From AP-15 sp963700195 (lineage in GTDB: Bacteria > Pseudomonadota > Alphaproteobacteria > ATCC43930 > CGMCC-115725): a stretch of DNA of 64,000 nt. The stretch covers positions 310,001-374,000 of the forward strand of contig CAVOWQ010000010.1 in the NCBI GenBank assembly GCA_963700195.1, written 5' to 3'. This document shows, in pieces, positions 35,234-44,766 of the stretch; position 1 is the first letter of the stretch, and the number at the start of each line of letters is the position of its first letter. The notes below the pieces were generated by a model. The model saw only the letters and a list, made by a program, of their open reading frames with translations, made no database searches and was not told the origin of the DNA. The position numbers and the translations under genes were made by a program.

Positions 35234-36916
35234 TCAGTTGCGGGTCAAAGGCTTATATCGGATGCGGTGCGGCTGATCGGCCTCGGCGCCGAGGCGACGA
35301 TGCCGGTCGGCCTCGTAATCGGCGTAGTTGCCTTCGAACCAAACCACCTGGCTGTCGCCCTCGAAGGCGAGGATGTGCGTGGCAACGCGGTCGAGAAACC
35401 AACGGTCGTGCGTGATGATGACGGCGCAGCCGGGATATTCGAGCAGTGCCTCCTCGAGAGCGCGCAACGTATCGACGTCGAGATCGTTGGTCGGCTCGTC
35501 GAGCAGCAGCGCATTGGCGCCGGTCTTCAGCATCTTGGCGATGTGCACGCGATTGCGTTCGCCGCCCGACAGCTGACCTACCTTCTTTTGCTGGTCGGCC
35601 CCGCGGAAGTTGAACAGCGCGCAATAGGCGCGGCTCGGCATCTTGCGGCGGCCGAGATCGATCTCGTCCTGTCCGTCCGAGATCTCCTGCCACACCGTGT
35701 TGGCCGCGACGAGGGTATCGCGGGACTGGTCGACATAGCCGAGCTTGACGGTGTCGCCGACCCGGAACGTCCCGCCGTCCGGCGTTTCCTGCCCGGTGAT
35801 CATGCGAAAGAGCGTCGTCTTGCCGGCCCCGTTCGGGCCGATCACCCCGACGATGCCGCCGGGAGGCAGGCGGAAATCGAGCGCCTCGATCAGCAGCCGG
35901 TCGCCAAAGGCTTTCGAAACGTGCTGCGCCTCGATCACCAGGTCGCCGAGCCGCGGGCCCGGCGGCAAGACGATCTGCGCCGTCTCGGGGGCCTTCTCTC
36001 GGCTCTCCGCGACCAACGCTTCATAGGCCGAAAGCCGGGCCTTGCTCTTCGCCTGGCGCGCCCGCGGGCTCTGCCGCACCCATTCGAGCTCGCGTTCGAG
36101 GGTGCGGCGGCGCGCCGCTTCTTGCCGACCTTCCTGCTCGAGCCGCTGCTGTTTCTGGTCGAGCCATCCCGAATAGTTGCCCTCGTAGGGTATACCCCGG
36201 CCGCGATCGAGCTCGAGGATCCAACCGGCGACCTCGTCGAGGAAATAGCGGTCGTGGGTCACGGTCACGACGGTGCCGGGATAGTCTTCGAGAAAGCGCT
36301 GCAGCCAGGCAACCGATTCGGCGTCGAGATGGTTGGTCGGCTCGTCGAGCAGCAACAAATCGGGCCGCTGCAGGAGAAGCCGGCACAACGCCACCCGGCG
36401 CCGTTCGCCGCCCGACAGATTGGCGACCTCGGCGTCACCCGGTGGACAGCGCAGCGCGTCCATCGCGATCTCGACGGTGCGGTCGAGGTCCCAAGCCCCG
36501 GCCTGATCGATCTTTTCCTGCAATTCGCCCTGTTCGGCGATCAGCGCATCCATCTCGGCTTCCGAGAGGTCTTCGGCAAAGCGGGCGCTGACCGCCTCGA
36601 AACGGTCGAGCAAGGCCTTGGTCTCGGCGAGGCCCTCGATGACATTGCCGAAGACGTCCTTCGACGCATCGAGCGCCGGCTCCTGCGGCAGATAGCCGAC
36701 CCGCGCCCCTTCCGCCGCCCAAGCCTCGCCGGCAAAGTCGCGCTCGTCGCCGGCCATGATGCGCAGCAGGGTCGATTTGCCGGCGCCGTTCGGCCCGAGC
36801 ACCCCGATCTTGGCCCCCGGCAGAAACGACAGCCAGATGTCCTTGAGCACCTCGCGCCCGCCGGCATAGGTCTTGCCCAAGCCTTTCATCACATAGATGT
36901 ACTGGTAGGCCGCCAT
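35234..36916 (-). CDS. ettA: Energy-dependent translational throttle protein EttA (ABC-F)
   Basis: 560 residues with two ABC domains and no membrane segments. IGVLGPNGAGKSTLLRIMAG and VANLSGGERRRVALCRLLLQ belong to domain 1, GVIGPNGAGKTTLFRMITGQ and VGQLSGGERNRVHIAKMLK to domain 2. The linker with RELEWVRQSPRARQAKSKAR is the P-site tRNA-interaction motif region of EttA. EttA binds the ribosomal E site and gates the first elongation steps by energy state. Start 36916 rather than the in-frame GTG one codon earlier. Confidence 0.96.
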   Translation of the reverse strand: MAAYQYIYVMKGLGKTYAGGREVLKDIWLSFLPGAKIGVLGPNGAGKSTLLRIMAGDERDFAGEAWAAEGARVGYLPQEPALDASKDVFGNVIEGLAETKALLDRFEAVSARFAEDLSEAEMDALIAEQGELQEKIDQAGAWDLDRTVEIAMDALRCPPGDAEVANLSGGERRRVALCRLLLQRPDLLLLDEPTNHLDAESVAWLQRFLEDYPGTVVTVTHDRYFLDEVAGWILELDRGRGIPYEGNYSGWLDQKQQRLEQEGRQEAARRRTLERELEWVRQSPRARQAKSKARLSAYEALVAESREKAPETAQIVLPPGPRLGDLVIEAQHVSKAFGDRLLIEALDFRLPPGGIVGVIGPNGAGKTTLFRMITGQETPDGGTFRVGDTVKLGYVDQSRDTLVAANTVWQEISDGQDEIDLGRRKMPSRAYCALFNFRGADQQKKVGQLSGGERNRVHIAKMLKTGANALLLDEPTNDLDVDTLRALEEALLEYPGCAVIITHDRWFLDRVATHILAFEGDSQVVWFEGNYADYEADRHRRLGAEADQPHRIRYKPLTRN

Positions 36917-36940
36917 CACAAATCCATCCGGTCTATTGCG

Positions 36941-38153
36941 TTAATACTGCCCGCGCGGCTCGAGGCCGAAGGCGTGCTGGCCGTACATCGTGCCGACCGC
37001 GTCCCAATTGAGGCTGACATGGCGGGCGACGGCGTTGACGTCGCGCCAGGCGCGCTGCACCGGGTTGCTCAGCATCAGGCCATAGCCGCCGGTCGAGGCG
37101 TTGAGCGCCTCCACGGCTTGGAGGGCGAGCTTGGTCGCATAGGCCTGGTTGCGGCGGCAGCGGATGCGGTCGGCGACCGTGATCTCCTCGCCGGCCCGCA
37201 ACTTCTCCATCGCGTTGCGCAGATCTGTCACCAGGATCATCTCCGCCGCCTCGATCGCGGCCGAGGCTTCCGCGACGCGCAATTGCACGGTGGCGAATTG
37301 CGCCATTGCGAGCCCACCGCCGGCCAGGGCGCCGCGGGTCTCGCGCCCGGTCGTCATCGCCAGATAGGCCTCGAGCGCCCCTTTTGCAGCGCCGACCGCG
37401 GTCGAGGCCAGCATCGTGGCGCCGACCACCAGCAGCGGCAGGCGGTAGAGCGGGTTCTTGTGATGTTGCGCGCCTGGCGTGCGGCCCGAGCGCGTATCGG
37501 CGAACAACAGCACGCGATGCTGCGGCACAAAGGCCTCGTGCACGATGATGTTCTTGCTGCCGGTGCCGGACAGTCCGCAGACGAACCAATTGTCCTCGAT
37601 CTCGACATCGCCGATCGGCAACAGAAAAAACGCGCCTTCATGGGGTGGTGCGCCGCCGGGCGGCGTGATCAGGGCGCCGAGCCTGATCCAGCTCGAATGA
37701 TCGCAGCCGCTGGCGAACGACCACTTGCCGCTCAGCACATAGCCGCCCTTCTGTCGGCACCGCGGTGCCGGTCGGGGCGAAACAGGCGCAGGTGAACGGG
37801 TCGTCCCCGCCGCCCCACAATTCGCGCTGCGTCTCGATCGGGTAATGGCCGAACGAAATGCCGTTGGAGAGCGCTCCGTTGAGCGCCCAGCCGGTCGAGG
37901 CGCAGGCCGCCGACACCGCCAGCGCGATCTCGAGCGCCACCACGGCGTCGTATTCGAAGCCGCCGAACTCCTTTGGCCGGCAGGTCCGCAGCAGTTCCGC
38001 ATCGCGGATCTTGCCGATTATGTGCGGTGCGATCGTGCGGTTGCGCTCGGTCTCTTCGGCCAACTCCCGGATCTCGGGCAGCATCGCCTTGGCGCGGGCG
38101 ATCAGTTCCTCCGGGCCGGACGGTGCGACAAGGCGAACAGCGGCACTCGTCAT
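36941..38153 (-). pseudogene. Acyl-CoA dehydrogenase-fold monooxygenase (HsaA/HpaB-like group), one frameshift
   Basis: The first frame, from ATG 38153, gives CRPKEFGGFEYDAVVALEIA and ACASTGWALNGALSNGISFG, as in flavin-dependent hydroxylases with the acyl-CoA dehydrogenase fold (acyl-CoA_dh_2 C-terminus). Near 37752 the conserved text moves to another frame (KGGYVLSGKWSFASGCDHSS) and continues to GQHAFGLEPRGQY. Joined length is about 404. Members hydroxylate phenols or steroid rings with reduced flavin from a reductase; a suitable reductase family gene is at 6549 but far away. Confidence 0.82.
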
Positions 38154-38415
38154 GGGCCTCTCCGGGGATCTCGTCGAGCGCGCCTAGGATGCCCCCGCTC
38201 CGAAATCGCGACAAGCGGAAACCGAGCGTCTTTTCCTCGCCCTGCTCTCGGGTGAGGGGCATTTGGCGTTGACGGCGCGGCGAAGAAAGCTGACAGTCCG
38301 AAGATGATCCTGTTGCCAGGGTAAGGCCCGTAAATCACCCTTGAACCCGTCGCCCGACAGACCAAAGGATCAGGCAGCGCGCGGCGGGAACCGACCACGA
38401 CCAGGAGGGAATCAT

Positions 38416-39675
38416 ATGCCTAACGACCCAACGCCCGGCGCCGCCGACCAGACCAGCATCGCGCAGCGTGGCGCCTTGCATGGTGTGAGGGTGGTGGACC
38501 TGACCCAATTCGAGGCCGGGACGTCCTTGACCCAGACCTTGGCCTGGCTCGGCGCCGAGGTGATCAAGGTCGAGGAGCCGACCAAGGGCGAGCAGGGCCG
38601 CGGCGCCTCGACCGACAAAAAGGGCGTCGACTCGCATTACTTCATGCTGCTCAACGCCAACAAGCGCAGCGTCACCGCCAATCTGAAGACCGACAAGGGC
38701 CGCGCCCTGTTGCGCGGGCTGATCGAAAAGGCCGATGTCTTTGCCGAGAATTTTGCCCCGGGTGTTATCGAGCGCCTCGGCTTCGGGTACGACGTGGTGC
38801 GCGAGATCAACCCCCGGATCATCTATGCCCAGGTCAAGGGCTTTGGCCAGGACGGCCCCTATAAGAGCTTCCTTGCCTTCGACATGATCGCCCAAGCGAC
38901 CGGCGGCGCGATGTCGATTACCGGCGAACCCGATGGCCGCCCGATCAAGCCGGGGCTGACGATCGGCGACACCGGGACCGGGTTGCACGGCGCGATCGGC
39001 GTACTCGCCGCGCTCTACCAGCGTCAGTTCACCGGCGAAGGCCAGCGCATCCAGCTGGCGATGCAGGAATGCGTGATCAATTATGGCCGCATCTCCTACG
39101 CCGCCCAGGCGCTGTGGGGCAAGGCCGCGCCGCGCATGGGCAATCAGAGCATCATGGGCACCAACTCGCCGAGCGAGACCTATAAATGCAAGGGCGATGG
39201 TCCGAACGACTACTGCTACATCTACACCTCACGCGCTAATCCCCAACATTGGGAGCGCCTCTTGAAGATCATGGGCCGCGAAGACCTGATCGGCGACCCG
39301 CGGTTCGACAGCCCGCAAGAGCGGTTCCAGAACCGCCATGTGGTCGATGAAATGATCGCCGAATGGACGATCCACCATGACAAGATGGAAGTCATGCAGC
39401 GGCTTGGCGAGCAGGGCATCCCCGCCGGCGCGATCATGGACACGATGGAGTTGTCGAACGATCCCGACCTCAACCGCCGGGAAATCTTCGTCACCGTCAA
39501 GCACCCGGTCCGCGGCGACTTCAAGATGCCGGGCTGGCCGGTCAAGATGAGCGGCTCCAAGGTGCCGATTACCGCAGCCCCATTGCTCGGCGCCGATTCC
39601 GACGCCGTTTATGGCGAACTGCTCGGCCTGTCGGCGCAAGAGCTCGCGGCACTGCGCGACGAAAAGATCATCTAG
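38416..39675 (+). CDS. CaiB/BaiF family CoA-transferase
   Basis: 419 residues. VRVVDLTQFEAGTSLTQTLA, WLGAEVIKVEEPTKGEQGRG and SVTANLKTDKGRALLRGLIE with NFAPGVIERLGFGYD are the class III CoA-transferase signature; the conserved Asp is expected in FLAFDMIAQATGGAMSITGE. It resembles formyl-CoA:oxalate-type members in length and order, but the acid partner is not defined. AGGAGGGAATCAT precedes ATG 38416. Divergent from the frameshifted monooxygenase. Confidence 0.93.
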   Translation: MPNDPTPGAADQTSIAQRGALHGVRVVDLTQFEAGTSLTQTLAWLGAEVIKVEEPTKGEQGRGASTDKKGVDSHYFMLLNANKRSVTANLKTDKGRALLRGLIEKADVFAENFAPGVIERLGFGYDVVREINPRIIYAQVKGFGQDGPYKSFLAFDMIAQATGGAMSITGEPDGRPIKPGLTIGDTGTGLHGAIGVLAALYQRQFTGEGQRIQLAMQECVINYGRISYAAQALWGKAAPRMGNQSIMGTNSPSETYKCKGDGPNDYCYIYTSRANPQHWERLLKIMGREDLIGDPRFDSPQERFQNRHVVDEMIAEWTIHHDKMEVMQRLGEQGIPAGAIMDTMELSNDPDLNRREIFVTVKHPVRGDFKMPGWPVKMSGSKVPITAAPLLGADSDAVYGELLGLSAQELAALRDEKII

Positions 39676-39741
39676 CTCCGTGCCTTCTCCCCCCCCCGGG
39701 GCCCTGAGGGCGGAGAGGGAGTTTCCGGAGGGACGGTGGCG

Positions 39742-40737
39742 ATGAACACAAATACGGCTCCAACACTCGGGGTGGTCTCGCCGTTTGTGCCCGCTTCGCG
39801 CTGGGAGCCAGCCGAGAGCTATCCGGACCCTGCCATCCGCTCACTCGACCCGCGCTTTGACAATATCAAGCCGCCATTCAATGCGGCGGTCGAGCGCTTG
39901 GCGACGGGGTTTCGCTGGGCCGAAGGTCCGGTATGGTTCGGCGATGGGCGGTACCTGTTGTGGAGCGACATCCCGAACAACCGAATCATGCGGTGGGACG
40001 AGGAAACCGGCGCAGCGGGCGTCTATCGCAAGCCCTCCAACCACGCCAACGGCAATACCCGCGACCGCCAAGGCCGGCTCGTCACCTGCGAGCACGAGGG
40101 GCGGCGGGTCACCCGCACCGAATATGACGGCTCGATCACCGTCATTCTCGACCGGTTCGACGGCAAGCGGCTCAATTCGCCAAACGACGTGGTCGTCAAA
40201 TCGGACGATTCGATCTGGTTCACCGATCCCCCATTCGGGATCCTGGGCAATTACGAGGGCGAGCAGGCATCGCCGGAATTGCCGACCAACGTCTATCGAG
40301 TGGACGGCAGGACCGGCGCCGCCACGATCGTGACCGGCGACATCAACGGGCCGAACGGGCTTTGTTTTTCGCCCGACGAGGGCAAGCTCTACATCGTCGA
40401 GTTCCGCGCCAGGCCGCGTCTCATCAGCGTCTTCGACGTGATCGAGGACGGCGCCAGGCTCGCCCATAGGCGCATCTTCATCAATGCCGGCGAGGGAACA
40501 CCCGACGGCTTCCGCTGCGATGTCGAAGGCAATTTGTGGTGCGGATGGGGCATGACCCCAGGGCTAAATGGCGTTGCCGTCTTTGCTCCCGACGCGACAA
40601 TGATCGGCCATATCGCACTGCCCGAACGCTGCGCCAATCTGTGCTTTGGCGGACGCAGGCGAAACCGCTTGTTCATGGCTGCCAGCCAGTCGGTTTATTC
40701 GGTCTATGTGAATAGCGAGGGTGTCGCAGGCGGCTGA
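39742..40737 (+). CDS. SMP-30/gluconolactonase/LRE family protein
   Basis: 331 residues forming a beta-propeller. GFRWAEGPVWFGDGRYLLWS has the metal-binding Glu (EGPVW), HANGNTRDRQGRLVTCEHEG and LNSPNDVVVKSDDSIWFTDP the Asn ligands, and INGPNGLCFSPDEGKLYIVE the last site. Such enzymes hydrolyse sugar lactones. ATG 39742 is preferred over GTG 39736 because GGAGGG lies at better spacing. It follows the CoA-transferase in the same direction after a degenerate GC hairpin. Confidence 0.92.
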   Translation: MNTNTAPTLGVVSPFVPASRWEPAESYPDPAIRSLDPRFDNIKPPFNAAVERLATGFRWAEGPVWFGDGRYLLWSDIPNNRIMRWDEETGAAGVYRKPSNHANGNTRDRQGRLVTCEHEGRRVTRTEYDGSITVILDRFDGKRLNSPNDVVVKSDDSIWFTDPPFGILGNYEGEQASPELPTNVYRVDGRTGAATIVTGDINGPNGLCFSPDEGKLYIVEFRARPRLISVFDVIEDGARLAHRRIFINAGEGTPDGFRCDVEGNLWCGWGMTPGLNGVAVFAPDATMIGHIALPERCANLCFGGRRRNRLFMAASQSVYSVYVNSEGVAGG

Positions 40738-40805
40738 GCGGTCTATGATCTGGTGCGATTGACGATTTCATCCTAACGTGCTGCGTTCAACCGCAGGAGG
40801 AACAG

Positions 40806-41246
40806 ATGAAACGCTTTTTCCTGGTCTGCTCGTTGGTCGCGATCGCCGCGTGTGCCCAGCAGCCTCCGCCGCCTCCGGCGGCCGCGAACCCTCCACCCCC
40901 GCCGCCCCCTCCGCCGCCGATGACTTATACCGTGTATTTCGACTATAATAGCTCGCAGCTGGGCCCGGCTGCGAGAGAGGTCGTCAGGTTCGCGGCGGAT
41001 GGCTACAAGGCGAGACCACCCGCCTCCGTTCAGGTCACCGGGTCTACCGATCCGTCGGGCGCCGCGGGGTATAATCAGCGTCTCTCGCTGCGACGGGCCA
41101 ATGCGGTAGCCGCCGAGCTACAGAGTGACGGGGTGCCGCAGACCGCTCTGGTGGTCAGCGGACAAGGCGAGAGCAGCAACGAGCCGACACCGGGCCAAGA
41201 CCGCCGCGTCGACGTTACCGTTGGCGGGCCTCCGCCGGCCTCGTAA
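40806..41246 (+). CDS. OmpA family lipoprotein with proline-rich linker
   Basis: 146 residues. MKRFFLVCSLVAIAACAQQP is a lipoprotein signal with the lipobox ending at Cys16. A Pro/Ala linker follows (three proline runs, residues 21-38), then a compact OmpA C-terminal domain: VYFDYNSSQLGPAAREVVRF and RRANAVAAELQSDGVPQTAL, which binds peptidoglycan. It probably tethers outer membrane to cell wall. CGCAGGAGGAACAG precedes the ATG. Confidence 0.92.
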   Translation: MKRFFLVCSLVAIAACAQQPPPPPAAANPPPPPPPPPPMTYTVYFDYNSSQLGPAAREVVRFAADGYKARPPASVQVTGSTDPSGAAGYNQRLSLRRANAVAAELQSDGVPQTALVVSGQGESSNEPTPGQDRRVDVTVGGPPPAS

Positions 41247-41259
41247 GCCCAAACGCCGA

Positions 41260-41279
41260 AGGGCGCCGAAGGGCGCCCT
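41260..41279 (+). terminator. GC-rich hairpin after OmpA gene
   Basis: AGGGCGCC and GGCGCCCT form an 8-bp stem with a 4-base loop 14 bases after the ompA-like stop. There is no clear T run, so this may be a weak or bidirectional terminator between convergent genes. Confidence 0.5.
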
Positions 41280-41308
41280 CCTGGTCTCGACCTAAATGGG
41301 CTCCGCCG

Positions 41309-41809
41309 CTACACGGCTTCATAGGGGAAGCGGCGGATCTTGTCGACGTTCCGGCCCTCGATGCGGATCAGCCGGGTCGCGCCTTCGCGGCGCGGCGAAT
41401 GCAGGTCGCCCTCGTTGTAGAGGTGCGCGTCGCCGGGCGCGAGCGTATATTCCTTGACGAGGCGCACCTTGCCGGGCTTGTCCTCGGAGGCGGGCTCCAG
41501 CATCGACCAATCGCTCATGATCGTCTTGCCGCGCGCTTGGCCATAGATTGCCCAAGTCGGACCGTGATCGTGCGGCTTGCTCTCCCTGGCGCCGTGGTTG
41601 ACGTGGCCGAGGATGCAAAACCCGAGTTCCGGATCCTCGAAGAGGATCTTCCGCTCGGGCACCCCGTCGTGAAGATGCGTGGCGACGAAGTCCTCGTCCT
41701 TGAGCACGTCCTGGACAAGCGCGCATACCTTCTTGCGGCCCTCCACTCCCGGATCTGCCGCAAGGATGCGGTGACATTCACTGGAAAACCGTTCGAGGGT
41801 ATAGGCCAT
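41309..41809 (-). CDS. Cupin-fold protein (cysteine dioxygenase-like)
   Basis: 166 residues. SKPHDHGPTWAIYGQARGKT is a cupin motif 1 with HxH metal ligands, and YTLAPGDAHLYNEGDLHSPR a motif 2 ending in His. The overall length and the LILF-type helix at the N-terminus recall small thiol dioxygenases, but an exact family is not certain. ATG 41809 has AGGAGATGATT. Stand-alone and convergent with the OmpA gene. Confidence 0.72.
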   Translation of the reverse strand: MAYTLERFSSECHRILAADPGVEGRKKVCALVQDVLKDEDFVATHLHDGVPERKILFEDPELGFCILGHVNHGARESKPHDHGPTWAIYGQARGKTIMSDWSMLEPASEDKPGKVRLVKEYTLAPGDAHLYNEGDLHSPRREGATRLIRIEGRNVDKIRRFPYEAV

Positions 41810-41889
41810 CAAATCATCTCCTCAGTCTGAACCTGCCGGCCCACAACCTATCGCGGCAGCCGTGGCAGACACAAGAAATCGTTCTGCGC

Positions 41890-42717
41890 CTAGACGCCAT
41901 GAGCAGCAAGGCGTCCGGTGCCTTCGATTACCTCGTCCCAGTCATTGATTTCGCGATTGACCGGCGCCACCATGATGTGCTGAACCCCGGCCTCGGCATA
42001 AGCTGCAACCCGCTCGCGCAATTCGCCTTGGTCTTTGCCGTTCCAGTGCGTCCGCATTGATATCGTGAACTCCGGCTCGGGCCGGTCGCTGCGCAGGCGC
42101 TTGACGATAGGTGCGGCCTCTTCCGGCGTCAGCTGGCTGCCGTGCCAGCCGTCGCCGATCCGCACCGTGCGCTTGTAGGCGGGCTCCGAGCGAGCGCCGA
42201 ACCAGATCGGGATCGGCCGCACCGGCAATGGCTGCATCGTCATCTCGGTGATCTCGGCCGGGATGTATTTGCTGCGGAAAGTTACCGGGTCCTGTGTCCA
42301 CACCGCCCGCATCATCGCGACGCCTTCGTCGGTACGCCGCCCGCGTTCGTGGAACGGCGATCCCAGAGCAGCGAATTCGGCCTCCAACCAGCCGACCCCG
42401 GCGCCGAGGATCAGCCGCCCCTCCGAGAAGTTCTGCAGTGTCGCCAATTCCTTGGCAAGCGGCAGCGGATGACGCATCGGCAATACCAGGACACTGGTGC
42501 CGAGCCGCACCCGCTTGGTGACCGCCGCCGCCCAGGTCAGGCTCAGCACCGGGTCGAAGAACAACGGAGAACGCGGGAAGGTGGCGCGCGGAACGATGAT
42601 GTGCTCGCTGACCCAAACATCGTCGAGGCCGAGGTCCTCGGCCCGCATCGCCGCGCGGCGAATCTTGTCCGGCGTCGCCTGCTCGCCGGCGTGCGGCAGA
42701 TGAATACCGAGTTGCAT
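41890..42717 (-). CDS. LLM class F420-type flavin-dependent oxidoreductase
   Basis: 275 residues, intact, starting at ATG 42717 behind GAGAGGACGG. MQLGIHLPHAGEQATPDKIR, VRLGTSVLVLPMRHPLPLAK and GRLILGAGVGWLEAEFAALG are the TIGR03619-like pattern. It is the only undamaged one of three LLM proteins in the window. Divergent from an SDR gene at 42776. Cofactor F420 is suggested by the family, not shown. Confidence 0.9.
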   Translation of the reverse strand: MQLGIHLPHAGEQATPDKIRRAAMRAEDLGLDDVWVSEHIIVPRATFPRSPLFFDPVLSLTWAAAVTKRVRLGTSVLVLPMRHPLPLAKELATLQNFSEGRLILGAGVGWLEAEFAALGSPFHERGRRTDEGVAMMRAVWTQDPVTFRSKYIPAEITEMTMQPLPVRPIPIWFGARSEPAYKRTVRIGDGWHGSQLTPEEAAPIVKRLRSDRPEPEFTISMRTHWNGKDQGELRERVAAYAEAGVQHIMVAPVNREINDWDEVIEGTGRLAAHGV

Positions 42718-42775
42718 TGGCCGTCCTCTCGTGTTCGTCTCTGCCTGAGAATAGCGGAGCCGGGAGGGGGGAACC

Positions 42776-43540
42776 ATGCGGTTCACGGACAAGGTCGCGG
42801 TCATCACCGCTTTCGCCAACGGCATCGGCCGGGCGACCGCCGAGATCATGGCGCAAGAAGGCGCTATCGTCGTCGGCGTCGACAACCACCCCGACCGCCT
42901 CGAGGCAGCCGTCGCAGCATTGCGCGGCGCCGGTGGGCGGGCGCATGGGCGGCTGTGCGACGCCCTCGACCAGCACCAGGTCGAAGCAACTGTGGCTTCA
43001 GTCGAGAAGGAGTTTGGCGCCGTCGACATCCTGGTCAATGCGGTCGGCGGCAGCACGATCATCGCGAATTCCGGCGCCAATGTCGACGCGCTGACTTTCG
43101 AGGAATGGCAACGGCTGGTCGCCTTCAATCTCAACGGGACATTTCTGTTCACTCATGCCGTCGTGCCGATCATGAAGCGGCGCCGGCACGGCAAGATCGT
43201 CAACCTCGCCTCGATCGCCGGGCGCGGTCTCAGCGAGTCGAGCAGCAGCGCCTATGCAGCGGCGAAGGGCGGGATCATCGCCTTCACCCGCAAGCTGGCC
43301 TTCGAGCTCGGACCATACGGCGTCACGATCAACGCAATCGCCCCGAGCCTTACCTTGACCGAACGCATTCGCCCGCATTGGGAGAAGCGCTCGCAGGAGG
43401 CGCAGAAGGCCGAGATCGCCCGCACTCCGTTGCGCCGTGTGGCAGAAGCCGCCGACCAGGCCAAGGTGATTTGTTTCCTGGCGTCGAGCGACGCCGATTT
43501 CGTGACGGGCGTCACGATCGACGTAACCGGCGGGAATTAG
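42776..43540 (+). CDS. SDR family NAD(P)-dependent oxidoreductase
   Basis: 254 residues. KVAVITAFANGIGRATAEIM holds the cofactor loop (an unusual AFANGIG), VDILVNAVGGS the NNAG-like strand with Asn-Ala, and SIAGRGLSESSSSAYAAAKG the catalytic Ser and YxxxK. VTGVTIDVTGGN ends it. GGGAGGGGGGAACC precedes the ATG. Similar to FabG-type reductases; substrate unknown. Confidence 0.92.
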   Translation: MRFTDKVAVITAFANGIGRATAEIMAQEGAIVVGVDNHPDRLEAAVAALRGAGGRAHGRLCDALDQHQVEATVASVEKEFGAVDILVNAVGGSTIIANSGANVDALTFEEWQRLVAFNLNGTFLFTHAVVPIMKRRRHGKIVNLASIAGRGLSESSSSAYAAAKGGIIAFTRKLAFELGPYGVTINAIAPSLTLTERIRPHWEKRSQEAQKAEIARTPLRRVAEAADQAKVICFLASSDADFVTGVTIDVTGGN

Positions 43541-43578
43541 TGGCCATCGAAATTTGCCCTGAGGACCCCTCAGTTTAC

Positions 43579-43710
43579 CCTCTCCCCCGCCGGCCGGGGG
43601 AGAGCGCAGGGTGAGGGGGCCGACGAGCAGGATGGTGGCGCCGCCCACCTCACCTTCCCAGCGCTGCCGCGCCGGGCCTCTCCCTCTCCCCCCTATAGGG
43701 CGGAGAGGGG
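43579..43710. repeat. CCCTCTCCC-type hairpins, copies D and E
   Basis: CTCTCCCCCGCCGGCCGGGG with AGAG closes one palindrome (43579-43605). CCCTCTCCCCCCTATAGGGC with GGAGAGGGG closes another (43683-43710). Same family as the units near 15954, 23287 and 24729; they lie between the SDR and a hydrolase gene. Confidence 0.7.
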
Positions 43711-43763
43711 CTTTGTCGCAGGGATCATGGCTGCCGGTTTAGAAATAGAAAGGAGGTTGCACG

Positions 43764-44456
43764 ATGGCGACTTTTGTTCTGATCCACGGCTCGTACCAAG
43801 GCGGCTGGATTTGGCAGCCGGTGGCGAACCGCCTGCGGGGCGCCGGGCATACGGTCTACGCGCCGAGCCTCGACGGCTGCGCCGAGCGCAAGCACTCACT
43901 GCGACCCGGCATCACGACCGAGACGCACGCCTCCGAAATTGCCGACCTCTTATTCTACGAAGATTTGCGCGACGTCGTGATGGTCGGCACGAGCTCGGGC
44001 GGCATGGTCCTGTGCCGTGCTGCCGAGATGCGGCGCGACCGGATCTCACGTCTCTTCTTTGTCGATGCGCTGGCGTTGCTCGACGGCGAACGGATCCGCG
44101 ACATCGTGCGGCGCTCAACCGCGGTGCCTAGCGGGCTAGCCGCCGGCCCGACGCGCGAGGATGCGGAAAGTCGGCTCTTCGCGGACCTCGACCCGCAGAC
44201 GCGCGCTCGGGCGCTGGAGCGCTATACTTTGCATCCGATCGGGATTTACGAGAACCCCGTCAAGCTCGACAATTTCTGGGACCAGCAATGGCCGGCGACC
44301 GTGATCTGGTGTCGCCGCGCCGCCAACCCGGGCGAAGCGCATCAGCGCCGCACCGCCGAAAAGCTCAATGCCCAATGGCACGAGCTCGATACCGGCCATT
44401 ACCCGATGCTGAGCATGCCTGACGAGCTTACGGCGCTACTGACCGCCAAGGGCTAG
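43764..44456 (+). CDS. Alpha/beta hydrolase (hydroxynitrile lyase/esterase-like)
   Basis: 230 residues. MATFVLIHGSYQGGWIWQPV gives the HGSxxGGWxW motif of the hydroxynitrile-lyase/methylesterase branch; VVMVGTSSGGMVLCRAAEMR is the nucleophile elbow, and ELDTGHYPMLSMPDEL holds the catalytic His. AAGGAGGTTGCACG precedes the ATG. Probably an esterase; 8 bases from the convergent DUF1328 gene. Confidence 0.92.
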   Translation: MATFVLIHGSYQGGWIWQPVANRLRGAGHTVYAPSLDGCAERKHSLRPGITTETHASEIADLLFYEDLRDVVMVGTSSGGMVLCRAAEMRRDRISRLFFVDALALLDGERIRDIVRRSTAVPSGLAAGPTREDAESRLFADLDPQTRARALERYTLHPIGIYENPVKLDNFWDQQWPATVIWCRRAANPGEAHQRRTAEKLNAQWHELDTGHYPMLSMPDELTALLTAKG

Positions 44457-44463
44457 GCGGCGC

Positions 44464-44637
44464 TCAGAGTATCGCTCTGCCCGCCATTAGGCCCAACACG
44501 AGGAAGATCACGCAGATCACGATGAAGATAAAGAACAGGATTTTTGCGATCCCGGCGGCTGCCGCCGCGATGCCGGTGAACCCGAAGAGCGCGGCGATGA
44601 TCGAGATGACGAAGAAAAACAGTGCCCATTTGAGCAT
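44464..44637 (-). CDS. DUF1328 family small membrane protein (YtjA-like)
   Basis: 57 residues: MLKWALFFFVISIIAALFGF, then a Gly/Ala turn and FFIFIVICVIFLVLGLMAGR, two transmembrane helices. This is the DUF1328/YtjA pattern of tiny inner-membrane proteins often linked to stress. The start at 44637 fits the family N-terminus; no strong ribosome site is seen. Convergent with the hydrolase gene. Confidence 0.88.
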   Translation of the reverse strand: MLKWALFFFVISIIAALFGFTGIAAAAAGIAKILFFIFIVICVIFLVLGLMAGRAIL

Positions 44638-44766
44638 GTCGGTGGTTCCGGAAAGTCGCTGCTGAAGGGCTAATGGCCGGCCGGGCTTCGTGGTTCCAAC
44701 CGGATGCAAGGGCCTCTTCCACTTCGCAGGCGGGCTGTCCTATCCTCAGGACCACAGGAGGGTCCC

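Noticed and set aside
35267..37795. An 842-codon open frame on the forward strand
   Set aside because: It is the antisense of ettA and the following dehydrogenase-fold gene; the reverse-strand proteins are clearly conserved and this frame has no recognisable domain.
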